From NCBI GenBank assembly GCA_030745255.1, contig JASLOY010000219.1, positions 1-6,414 on the forward strand: a DNA stretch of 6,414 nucleotides, in the 5' to 3' direction. The translations under genes were made by a program, and so were the position numbers. Below the pieces are notes generated by a model that saw nothing but the letters and a program-made list of their open reading frames with translations, was not told the origin of the DNA and did no database searches. Source of the DNA: Vicinamibacterales bacterium (GTDB taxonomy: Bacteria; Acidobacteriota; Vicinamibacteria; Vicinamibacterales; UBA8438). Below, piece by piece: positions 1 to 6,241 of this stretch (the stretch's first letter is position 1; each line of letters begins with the position of its first letter).

Positions 1-2
1 GA

Positions 3-1259
3 GTCGCCGCGAAGCAAGCGGGCCGCGTGCTGGTTGTTGTCGTGCTCAACGGCAGAGCCGGGGCGCCCGCAACGGATCACGCGTCGAACGCGGACTGCTT
101 TCGTCAGCTCAGCGTGCGGTTTGCGCTGCGCGAGCTCGGACCCGGTGCATGGCTCGGTCACGATGCCAGTCTGAGCGTGCTCGTGGTCGATCGATTCACG
201 GTCGGTCGTCAATTGCCGTCACGTCAGGGCGTTGGTCTGGCTCGCAAGGTTGGCGCAGACGTGGCCCTCGAGCTCATCGCGGCCGGCCAGGTGCGCCACC
301 CGTTCATTGCGATGACGGATGCCGACGCCTGCCTGCCAGAGGACTACTTCCTCCGCGTCGCCGAGCTTGCGCCAGGGTGCTCGGCGGCGGTGTTTCCGTT
401 TTGGCACGAGCCAGGCGGTCGACGTGACATCGATCGCGCCACGGCGCTGCACGAGATTCGGCTTCGGTATATCCAGCGTGGGCTCCGGTGGGCACACTCG
501 CCCTACGCGTTTCACACCGTGGGCAGCACCATGGTGGTGCATGCGCTCTGTTATGCCCTGGTCCGGGGCGTGCCCAAGCGCAGGGCGGGAGAGGATTTCT
601 ACCTCCTTGGCAAATTGAGCAAGCTACGGCCCGTGGCGTCTCTACGGGGCGAACCGGTTCGGCTTCACAGCCGCCTGTCCCAGCGTGTGCCGTTCGGCAC
701 CGGTTCTGAAAGCGCCAAGCTGGCTCGTGGCGCCGCGTGCACGCTGTATCACCCCGACTGTTTCGCGGCCGTTCGGGAGGTCACGCAAGGGATTCAATGT
801 CTATCCCGCCAGCGATTCGATTTGGGGCAGACGGATGCCGGGCCGGCGGTCTCCGAGCTGCTCTCTGCCATGGGTCCTCCGGTAAGGTCTTTCCTCGAGG
901 CACAGGGTGCCCGCGATGCCTGGCGCAGGATCAGCGCGCAGGCTCCGGATTCGGGGGCACGGCTTCGTCACCTGCACGACTGGTTCGATGGATTCCGCAC
1001 GCTGAAGCTGATGCACCATCTGCGGGACCACGCGTCGTCGTCGCCGCCGTGGCAGGAGGCGGTCCGGCGTGCACCATTCATGGACGCGGTCGAAGATGAC
1101 GGGGCCTGTCTGACCGAGGCTCGAGCCGAGCTGTTGCGTCTCGAACGGAGTGATCCGCCGTTGGCTGGCCCCAGTGTCTACCAGGCTGAGCGATCAGGGC
1201 GTGTCTCAGGGGGCGGTTCGGACCCACATGTCGGCCTGCACGACACTCGAGCCGGGTGA
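3..1259 (+). CDS. Family-2-like glycosyltransferase, 5' end outside the window
   Basis: This is probably a cytoplasmic sugar transferase of the GT-A fold; donor and acceptor cannot be told. Residues are numbered from the GTG at 27. A beta strand (LVVVVLNGRAG) opens the domain. D98-A99-D100 in MTDADA is the metal and nucleotide-sugar binding DxD motif, and G188-E189-D190 matches the xED catalytic-base motif of family 2 enzymes. Other blocks that look conserved are SPYAFHTVGS (158-167), RVPFGTG (220-226) and a helical C-terminal part containing DWFDGFRTLK (318-327). I recall similar blocks in a poorly characterised proteobacterial GT family, but cannot verify this. The frame is open to the first base, the GTG at 27 has no good ribosome binding site, and it lies inside the first strand, so the true start is almost surely upstream. 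The last 18 codons, stop included, overlap the convergent kelch gene, and this tail looks unstructured. No transmembrane segment is visible. Confidence 0.85.
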   Translation, partial: VAAKQAGRVLVVVVLNGRAGAPATDHASNADCFRQLSVRFALRELGPGAWLGHDASLSVLVVDRFTVGRQLPSRQGVGLARKVGADVALELIAAGQVRHPFIAMTDADACLPEDYFLRVAELAPGCSAAVFPFWHEPGGRRDIDRATALHEIRLRYIQRGLRWAHSPYAFHTVGSTMVVHALCYALVRGVPKRRAGEDFYLLGKLSKLRPVASLRGEPVRLHSRLSQRVPFGTGSESAKLARGAACTLYHPDCFAAVREVTQGIQCLSRQRFDLGQTDAGPAVSELLSAMGPPVRSFLEAQGARDAWRRISAQAPDSGARLRHLHDWFDGFRTLKLMHHLRDHASSSPPWQEAVRRAPFMDAVEDDGACLTEARAELLRLERSDPPLAGPSVYQAERSGRVSGGGSDPHVGLHDTRAG

Positions 1260-2234
1260 GCCGCCGGCCACGTAGAGACGGCCATCGATGATGGCCGCCG
1301 CGGGTGAGGAGAGCGGCATGGGGAGGGTCGCGACCAACTCCCACTCTCCGCCAGGGGAGAGCGCGAGAACGTCTGGATCGACCTGCTTGCTCTCGCCTGG
1401 TTTAGTGGTGTGACCTCCGACCACAAAAATCCGACCGTCGTGGACAAACGTTCCGCCCTCGGCATGCGAGTGTCCTTTCGGCAGAGGCCGGCCGCTGCTC
1501 CAGCTGTCGGTGTCGGGGTCATAGATGTCGACCCGGGCCTGGTCGAGCTGTTCGCTGTCGTGATGGAACTGGCCACCGATCGCGTAGATCTTTCCGTCGA
1601 ACGTCACGCACGAGAACTGATTGCGCGGTACGGGCATGGGCGCGGCGTTCGTCCATTGCGCCGCACCCTGCGCCCACTCGTCCAGGTCGAGCACCCAGTG
1701 GTCGGGAGCATCCGTGTCGCGGTCCGCCTTGACGCCCCCCATGTAGTGCAGCTGGCGCCCCACGAGCGCGAGGCCCCCGCCGCCGCGTGTCTCCGGCAGC
1801 AACGGCGCCGCGGTATAGCGGTCGCCGTCGATGTCATAGCTCCACACCTCGGCGATCGTGTGTCCTTTGTAGCCGTCCTTGTAGCCGCCGGCGAACCACA
1901 CGGTTCGGCCGTCGAGCACCATGTTCATGTGGGTGATGGCACTGGGTAGATCCTGAATCCGGGTCCAGCTGTTGTCCTGTGGATCAAAAACGTGGGAGAG
2001 CTTGCTCGACCGGACTCCCTCGGTATACCCGCCAAACAGATAGAGCTTGTCGTCCAGCACGACGGTGCCTGGCTCCCATTTTTCCACCGGCATGTCGGGC
2101 AGCTTTTCCCAGTCGCCCTGCGCGCTGGCAGTCCCGGGAGTCAAAAGCCCCACAGTCAGGATCAAGGCGGGAACGATCGGCGCCCGGTGTCGGCTGCGCA
2201 GTTGGTCGTCAGGTGATGTCGTGGCTGCCCGCAT
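1206..2234 (-). CDS. Secreted six-repeat kelch beta-propeller protein
   Basis: The 342-residue product has a signal peptide: basic residues near 13-17, a hydrophobic core at about 19-31, and likely cleavage after A38 (TASA|QG). The mature part is almost entirely kelch repeats. Six double-glycine motifs sit at 68-69, 116-117, 166-167, 220-221, 273-274 and 324-325, spaced 48-54 residues apart, each after a hydrophobic strand. Most repeats also carry the downstream aromatic of the next blade (W42, W90, Y140, W194, W245, W298). This predicts one closed six-bladed propeller and no other domain. Kelch propellers bind proteins or glycans, and some are enzymes; sialic acid mutarotase NanM is a periplasmic six-kelch protein of similar length, so a sugar-related role is possible but not shown. 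The ATG is supported by GAGG 8 nt upstream; no later start keeps the signal peptide. The gene is divergent from dehydrogenase A and overlaps the glycosyltransferase tail by 54 bp. Confidence 0.88.
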   Translation of the reverse strand: MRAATTSPDDQLRSRHRAPIVPALILTVGLLTPGTASAQGDWEKLPDMPVEKWEPGTVVLDDKLYLFGGYTEGVRSSKLSHVFDPQDNSWTRIQDLPSAITHMNMVLDGRTVWFAGGYKDGYKGHTIAEVWSYDIDGDRYTAAPLLPETRGGGGLALVGRQLHYMGGVKADRDTDAPDHWVLDLDEWAQGAAQWTNAAPMPVPRNQFSCVTFDGKIYAIGGQFHHDSEQLDQARVDIYDPDTDSWSSGRPLPKGHSHAEGGTFVHDGRIFVVGGHTTKPGESKQVDPDVLALSPGGEWELVATLPMPLSSPAAAIIDGRLYVAGGSPGSSVVQADMWVRTAP

Positions 2235-2242
2235 GGTCTATG

Positions 2243-2246
2243 CCTC
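2243..2246 (-). promoter_or_regulatory. Ribosome binding site of the kelch gene
   Basis: On the minus strand GAGG lies 8 nt before the ATG that begins at 2234. It supports that start, although the n-region before the hydrophobic core of the signal peptide is rather long. Confidence 0.55.
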
Positions 2247-2279
2247 GTCCCGAATGCCAGGGTGTGGTGTTCTTGGCAG

Positions 2280-2285
2280 ATCATA
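2280..2285 (-). promoter_or_regulatory. Possible -10 element for the kelch gene
   Basis: The minus strand reads TATGAT here, five of six matches to the sigma70 -10 consensus. The expected transcription start is near 2273, giving a leader of about 39 nt. I see no convincing -35 box at 15-19 nt, so this is a weak or activator-dependent promoter if real. An imperfect inverted repeat, TGCCA at 2255-2259 and TGGCA at 2274-2278, spans the expected start point. Confidence 0.3.
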
Positions 2286-2300
2286 CGCCCCTTGATGGAC

Positions 2301-2318
2301 ACGTGACAGTGGGCACGT
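2301..2318. promoter_or_regulatory. Inverted repeat, possible shared operator in the divergent region
   Basis: ACGTG at 2301-2305 and CACGT at 2314-2318 form an inverted repeat with an 8-nt spacer. The left arm lies within the palindrome CACGTG (2300-2305). It sits between the kelch -10 and the dehydrogenase A promoter, where a dimeric regulator could act on both. Five-base arms arise easily by chance, so this is only a candidate. Confidence 0.2.
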
Positions 2319-2386
2319 TACCCAACGCGACACACCGGCGCCGCTCTGCTCGTCGGATCGGTCTTGCGTCGTCCCGCTGCACCCCG

Positions 2387-2415
2387 TCGAGACCCTGACG
2401 CCGGACAGGTATAAT
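2387..2415 (+). promoter_or_regulatory. Sigma70-type promoter of dehydrogenase A
   Basis: A perfect TATAAT lies at 2410-2415. Exactly 17 nt upstream is TCGAGA (2387-2392), four of six matches to TTGACA including T1, G3, A4 and A6. The expected transcription start near 2422 leaves a leader of about 60 nt before the ATG at 2483. A perfect AT-rich hexamer at correct spacing stands out in this GC-rich DNA, so the call is fairly strong. Confidence 0.7.
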
Positions 2416-2440
2416 CGGCTGGACCTCGGCGACACATCCT

Positions 2441-2465
2441 TCTCGAGTCCGACCGACACTCGGGA
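2441..2465 (+). promoter_or_regulatory. Leader hairpin before dehydrogenase A
   Basis: TCTCGAGT (2441-2448) pairs with ACTCGGGA (2458-2465): eight pairs, one of them a G-U wobble, around a 9-nt loop. It ends directly before the purine-rich ribosome binding region at 2466-2478. The left arm overlaps CTTCTC (2439-2444), which is also complementary to GAGAAG (2473-2478) in that binding region, so two exclusive folds are possible. No T-run follows the hairpin, so it is not an ordinary terminator. Confidence 0.35.
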
Positions 2466-2478
2466 CGAAAGAGAGAAG
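2466..2478 (+). promoter_or_regulatory. Purine-rich ribosome binding region of dehydrogenase A
   Basis: The stretch contains GAGAG at 2471-2475, 7 nt before the ATG at 2483. The match to the anti-Shine-Dalgarno is moderate, but spacing is right and the encoded signal peptide begins immediately, so the start is well supported. Confidence 0.5.
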
Positions 2479-2482
2479 ACCG

Positions 2483-4297
2483 ATGAGAGTGCTCGACACC
2501 CGACGTGTCTCGGTGGTGATCACGGCGATCGCCGTCGTGGCTTTCTGTGGCATTCATCCGGTGAGCGCCGAGGCGCAGGGCCGGACGACCCGGACAGGGG
2601 AGCCACCCGCGATCACCGCGGGCAGCAGCCAGGCGAACTGGGCGAGTCACAATCTGGACCCGTACAACCAGCGGTTTGCGATGCTCGACCAGATCAACAC
2701 AACGACCGTCGGTCAGCTCCAGCGTCGATGGTCGTTCGACGTGCCGGCCGGGCTCAGCGTTGGCCAGGTGACCCCGCTCGTCGTCGACGGCCTGATGTAC
2801 GTCCACTCCGGCGCGACGGTGCTCGCCATCAACGCGGTGACCGGGGACGAGGTGTGGAGGTTGGAGGTCGATGGCGTCAGTGGTGGGGTCGTGCGCGGTC
2901 CGTTGTACGCCGACGGCACGATCTACTCCTACCACGGCGACAAGCTCGTCGCGGCCGACGCGAAGACGGGGGCGCTCGTCGAGAGCTTCGGTGATGGCGG
3001 CGTCCTGCCGGTTTTCGGATTGGCACTCGAGCAAAAGTACCCGGACGTCTATCCGCCAGGCTTCGATGCCTCGTCGCTCAACTACCGGATGAATAGCTCG
3101 CCCGCCTATTACGACAACACCCTGTATGCCGCTTCCGCGATCTCGGAAGGGAACATCCCCGGCGGACTCGTGGTGGCCGCCGACGCCGACACCGGAGCGA
3201 TCAAGTGGGTGTTCAACACGATACCGCAGGGCCCGCAGGACGAGGGCTGGGAGCTTGCCGACCCGACGTGGGGCGACGGGAAGCGGGTCGGGGCGGGCAT
3301 CTGGACCCAACCGGCGATTGACGTCGAGCTGGGACTGCTCTTTTTCAACACTGCCAATCCGAACCCCCCATACGATGGTTCGGCCCGGCCTGGAGCGAAC
3401 CTGTTCACCAACTCGACGATCGCGCTCGATCTCGAAACCGGTGCGCTCAGGTGGCATTACCAGACGATTCATCACGACCTCTGGGACTGGGACAACATCA
3501 CCGGCCCGGTCCTCTTCGACGTCACGCGCAACGGTGAGACCATCAAGGGCATCGGCGCGGCCGGCAAGAACTGTCTGCTCTATCTGTGGCACCGCGAGAC
3601 GGGCGAGCCGATCAACCCGATGGTCGAGACGCTCGTGCCGACCGAGACGAACGTGCCGGGTGAGGTCGTCTATCCGACCCAGCCGATTCCACACAACGCC
3701 GCCGGCGTGCCGCTGACGCCGTTCTGTGCGACGTATCTCGATCTCGACGATCCTGAGCTGCAGGCGCAGGCGCGACAGATGTACACGCCTTACTCGACCG
3801 ACGAGCACTACATCGTGGCGCACGGCGGCTCGAGCTTCGGGTCGCCGTCGTTCAGCCCCAGGACCGGTCTGCTCTACGTCACCGGCAAGAACGCCGGTGT
3901 GTCGCTCCTCGTCAAGCCGCTTGGCGACAGTCTGAAGCTGGGGGAAGGCGGCGGGCACGCGAAGAATTTCACGGAAATCGACCGGATACCGGCCTTCCCA
4001 CCGTCCATGACACTGACCGCCTACGAGCCGGCCAGCGGGAGGGACGTGTGGCAGCAGGTCTTGCCGGCGATCACCTTCGGTGCTTCGAGCGGCAGCGTGG
4101 CAACGGCCGGCGACCTCATCTTTCAAGGCACCGAGGACGGCGGGTTCTATGCGTTTCACAGCGGAACCGGAGAGCAGCTGTTCCACTACGATGCGGGGCG
4201 CACGATTCGCTCGAGCCCGCTGACATATGAAGTCAACGGCACGCAGTATGTGGCGGTTATCGCGTCAAACACCGTCCTGGCGTTTACCCTGCCGTAG
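2483..4297 (+). CDS. Secreted PQQ-dependent dehydrogenase A, glucose/quinate dehydrogenase-like
   Basis: This is a 604-residue quinoprotein with the eight-bladed propeller organisation, predicted to oxidise a sugar, polyol or other alcohol in the periplasm. A signal peptide spans about 1-32: RR at 7-8, hydrophobic core about 9-21, cleavage near AEA|QG. Tryptophan-docking-type repeats such as AVTGDEVW, ADTGAIKW and LETGALRW recur along the chain. HHDLWDWD (330-337) followed by K362 matches the active site of membrane glucose dehydrogenase (PQQ_mGDH): D335 and K362 are 27 residues apart, the same spacing I recall for D466 and K493 in E. coli Gcd. N292 (ANPNP) and E222 are plausible metal ligands. 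VPGE and PTQPIP (391-403) are typical of the mGDH/quinate group. It lacks the Gcd membrane domain, a haem c motif (no CxxCH) and a vicinal Cys pair. Only C364 and C415 remain in the mature form. The substrate is unknown. Its own promoter lies at 2387-2415; gene B follows after 115 bp. Confidence 0.95.
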   Translation: MRVLDTRRVSVVITAIAVVAFCGIHPVSAEAQGRTTRTGEPPAITAGSSQANWASHNLDPYNQRFAMLDQINTTTVGQLQRRWSFDVPAGLSVGQVTPLVVDGLMYVHSGATVLAINAVTGDEVWRLEVDGVSGGVVRGPLYADGTIYSYHGDKLVAADAKTGALVESFGDGGVLPVFGLALEQKYPDVYPPGFDASSLNYRMNSSPAYYDNTLYAASAISEGNIPGGLVVAADADTGAIKWVFNTIPQGPQDEGWELADPTWGDGKRVGAGIWTQPAIDVELGLLFFNTANPNPPYDGSARPGANLFTNSTIALDLETGALRWHYQTIHHDLWDWDNITGPVLFDVTRNGETIKGIGAAGKNCLLYLWHRETGEPINPMVETLVPTETNVPGEVVYPTQPIPHNAAGVPLTPFCATYLDLDDPELQAQARQMYTPYSTDEHYIVAHGGSSFGSPSFSPRTGLLYVTGKNAGVSLLVKPLGDSLKLGEGGGHAKNFTEIDRIPAFPPSMTLTAYEPASGRDVWQQVLPAITFGASSGSVATAGDLIFQGTEDGGFYAFHSGTGEQLFHYDAGRTIRSSPLTYEVNGTQYVAVIASNTVLAFTLP

Positions 4298-4341
4298 CGA
4301 CCTCGACGACCTGGTAGTTGCCATGGGACACCGCCCGGCCT

Positions 4342-4369
4342 CGCAGGCTTGAAGGCCTGCGCCACATTG
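4342..4369. repeat. REP-like palindromic element between the two dehydrogenase genes
   Basis: CGCAGGC (4342-4348) and GCCTGCG (4355-4361) form a perfect 7-bp stem around the 6-nt loop TTGAAG. Translated on the plus strand from 4346 it reads GLKACATL, and on the minus strand VAQAFKPA. I recall these peptides as signatures of a palindrome dispersed between genes in many Acidobacteria, often mis-annotated as protein; this is memory, not a search. No T-run follows the stem, so it is not a normal intrinsic terminator, but as RNA it could protect the 3' end of the gene A transcript. Only one copy lies in this window. Confidence 0.55.
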
Positions 4370-4384
4370 GATCCGACCAGCGAG

Positions 4385-4390
4385 TAGAAT
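4385..4390 (+). promoter_or_regulatory. Possible -10 element for dehydrogenase B
   Basis: TAGAAT matches five of six positions of the sigma70 -10 box. No -35 box is recognisable at 16-18 nt. Transcription would begin near 4397, giving a very short leader of about 16 nt that still includes the ribosome binding site. Gene B may instead be read through from the gene A promoter. Confidence 0.3.
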
Positions 4391-4399
4391 CCCGGCGAC

Positions 4400-4405
4400 A
4401 AGGAG
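4400..4405 (+). promoter_or_regulatory. Strong ribosome binding site of dehydrogenase B
   Basis: AAGGAG lies 7 nt before the ATG at 4413 and decides that start over the in-frame ATG at 4422, which would be 16 nt away. Confidence 0.75.
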
Positions 4406-4412
4406 CGGTGCG

Positions 4413-6230
4413 ATGCATGTGATGTCCGATGGTTCGGGATCGGTTCTGGCGACGGCGGCCGGCATTGTGATGCTCACAACGCTCTCGGCTCTCTCGCAGC
4501 CGGCGCCCGTCCGCGCGCAGGCCGGCGGCGACTTCACGCCGGTCACCGACGCGATGCTGGCGAATCCGTCCGACGACGACTGGCTGAGCTGGCGGCGCAC
4601 CACCGACGGGTGGGGCTACAGCCCGCTCGACAAGATCACCACCGAGAACGTCGGCGACCTCCGGATGGTCTGGACCCGGGCGATGGCCACCGGGCGGATG
4701 GAGGGGACGCCGCTCGCCTACGACGGGGTGCTCTACATGCCGCAGTCGTCCGACGCGATCGAGGCGATCGACGCGGCGACGGGCGACCTCATCTGGTCCT
4801 ATCAACGCGATCTGCCCGACGACGTCTACGAGATGGTGGGGGGCAACGCGCGCGGGAACCGGAACATCGCCATCTACGACCGGTTCATCGTCAACACCAC
4901 CGACGACGACTTCTTTCTCGGGCTGGACGCGGTCACCGGCGATGTGGTCTGGGAGACCGAGATCTTCGACTATCAGGTCAATCCGGCCGGACACAGCTCG
5001 GGGCCGATCATCGCCGACGGCAAGGCGATCTCAGGCCGGAGTTGCCGGCCGATGGGCGGGCCGGAGACCTGCGTCGTCATCGCGCACGACGCGCGCACCG
5101 GCCAGGAAGTGTGGCGGCGCAGCACCATTCCTCGACCGGGCGAGCCGGGCGACGAGACCTGGGGCGGCGTGCCGTGGGAGCAGCGGATCCACGTCGGCAG
5201 CTGGATGCCGGCCAGCTACGACCCTGAGCTGCGGCTCATCTACCAGGGGACGTCGGTGACCTCGCCGGCCCCGAAGTTCATGCTGGGCGGCATCGAGAAC
5301 ACGCACCTCTACCACAACTCGACGCTGGCCCTCGATGTCGACACCGGCGAGATCCGCTGGTACTACCAGCACCTGAACGACCACTGGGATCTCGACCATC
5401 CGTTCGAGCGGATCCTTGTGGACACCGCGGTGGCTCCGGACGCCTCGGCGGTGAGTTGGATCAACACCCGCATCCAGCCGGGCGAGACGCGGAAGGTGAT
5501 GACCGGCATTCCTGGCAAGACCGGGGTGGTCTACACGCTCGACCGCGAGACCGGCGAGTTTCTCTGGGCCACGCCCACGGTGACCCAGAACGTCATCAGC
5601 GGCATCGACGGCGCGACCGGCGCGGTCTCGACCAATGCCGAAGTGGTCTTCAACCGGCCCGGCCAGCAGGTCTTCGCCTGCCCGACCTGGAACGGCGGCA
5701 AAGACTGGGAGGCGGGCGCCTACAGCCCGCTGACCAACACAATGTACATGCCGCTGCGCCAGACCTGCGCGCGGATGATGGCGACCACCGAGTTCGACGA
5801 GTCGACCCCGGCGGGGAGGACCGAAAGCCGCTCGGCGACCTACGCCATCGCCTACCGTCACCAAGTCGCGCCGGGCACCGAGAACGTCGGCACCATCCGC
5901 GCGATCTCGGCCGAGACGGGCGAGACCGAGTGGCTCTACGAGCAGCGCGCGGCCACGATGTCGCTGGTTGCAACCGGCGGGGGGCTACTGTTTGGCGGCG
6001 ACGTGAACGGACGGTTCCGGGCGTTCAGCCAGGAGACTGGCGAGATGTTGTGGGAGGTCAACCTGGGATCGCCCGTCAGCGGGTTTCCGATCAGCTTCGC
6101 GGTCGACGGACGCCAGTATGTGGCGGTCGCGACCGGCTCGGGCGGCACCGCCTCGCACTTCATGGGGCTGACCCCCGAGCTGCGTCCCAGCTCGGGCAAC
6201 AACCTATTCGTCTTTGCGCTGCCGGAATAG
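4413..6230 (+). CDS. Secreted PQQ dehydrogenase-like protein B, atypical alcohol dehydrogenase type
   Basis: This is a 605-residue periplasmic eight-bladed quinoprotein-type propeller. The signal peptide spans about 1-37 (hydrophobic core about 11-28; cleavage near VRA|QA or AQA|GG). DWLSWRRTTDGWGYSPLDKI (56-75) is the usual first-blade start. Docking repeats include AATGDLIW, AVTGDVVW, ARTGQEVW, VDTGEIRW, ETGETEW and ETGEMLW. IPRPGEPGDETW (239-250), HWDLDHPFER (324-333), K369 in GKTGVVYTLDRETG and WNGGKDWEAGAYSP (426-439) align with methanol/ethanol dehydrogenases. D326 is the expected catalytic base, and D328, two residues on, is the position of the extra Asp in lanthanide-type enzymes. Other signatures differ: no vicinal Cys pair (G144-N145 there), the SGAE glutamate region reads SGRS followed by C211 and C220, and the usual GNP asparagine appears to be S284. 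It may be a distinct subfamily, use another metal, or be inactive. There is no CxxCH. It lies 11 bp before the next gene. Confidence 0.92.
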   Translation: MHVMSDGSGSVLATAAGIVMLTTLSALSQPAPVRAQAGGDFTPVTDAMLANPSDDDWLSWRRTTDGWGYSPLDKITTENVGDLRMVWTRAMATGRMEGTPLAYDGVLYMPQSSDAIEAIDAATGDLIWSYQRDLPDDVYEMVGGNARGNRNIAIYDRFIVNTTDDDFFLGLDAVTGDVVWETEIFDYQVNPAGHSSGPIIADGKAISGRSCRPMGGPETCVVIAHDARTGQEVWRRSTIPRPGEPGDETWGGVPWEQRIHVGSWMPASYDPELRLIYQGTSVTSPAPKFMLGGIENTHLYHNSTLALDVDTGEIRWYYQHLNDHWDLDHPFERILVDTAVAPDASAVSWINTRIQPGETRKVMTGIPGKTGVVYTLDRETGEFLWATPTVTQNVISGIDGATGAVSTNAEVVFNRPGQQVFACPTWNGGKDWEAGAYSPLTNTMYMPLRQTCARMMATTEFDESTPAGRTESRSATYAIAYRHQVAPGTENVGTIRAISAETGETEWLYEQRAATMSLVATGGGLLFGGDVNGRFRAFSQETGEMLWEVNLGSPVSGFPISFAVDGRQYVAVATGSGGTASHFMGLTPELRPSSGNNLFVFALPE

Positions 6231-6236
6231 GAGAGG
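6230..6236 (+). promoter_or_regulatory. Ribosome binding site of the metallohydrolase gene
   Basis: GGAGAGG begins on the last base of the dehydrogenase B stop codon and ends 5 nt before the ATG at 6242. The tight junction indicates one transcript, possibly with translational coupling. Confidence 0.65.
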
Positions 6237-6241
6237 CGACC

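Noticed and set aside
27..29. GTG as the true start of the glycosyltransferase
   Set aside because: The frame continues open to the window edge, no good ribosome binding site precedes it, and the first beta strand begins right at this point, so the start is probably upstream.
1186..1209. Possible terminator hairpin near the convergent ends (CTGAG with CTCAG, or CTGA-GCGA-TCAG)
   Set aside because: Stems of 4-5 bp without a T-run on either strand are too weak to call.
1410..1949. Plus-strand open frame of 179 codons inside the kelch gene
   Set aside because: It is opposite a well-supported kelch protein with regularly spaced double-glycine motifs, and its own translation matches nothing I recognise.
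2318..4186. A 622-codon open frame on the minus strand covering dehydrogenase A
   Set aside because: Its translation is arginine- and valine-rich without recognisable domains, and it lies fully opposite a gene with a strong family match. Long antisense open frames are expected in GC-rich coding DNA.
4284..4994. Minus-strand open frame of 236 codons across the A-B spacer and the start of B
   Set aside because: It has no recognisable domain, its composition is that of a shadow frame, and it runs through the palindrome and the signal peptide region of gene B.
5031..5864. Minus-strand open frame of 277 codons inside dehydrogenase B
   Set aside because: It is a shadow frame rich in arginine, glycine and valine, with no domain and no separate promoter or ribosome binding site noticed.
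2483..6230. Haem c domains or a quinohaemoprotein fusion in the dehydrogenases
   Set aside because: No CxxCH motif occurs in either protein, and both end with the last propeller strands.
2483..6230. Recent tandem duplication giving A and B
   Set aside because: The shared blocks are limited to generic propeller repeats and the WDxD region; their active-site surroundings belong to different branches of the family.
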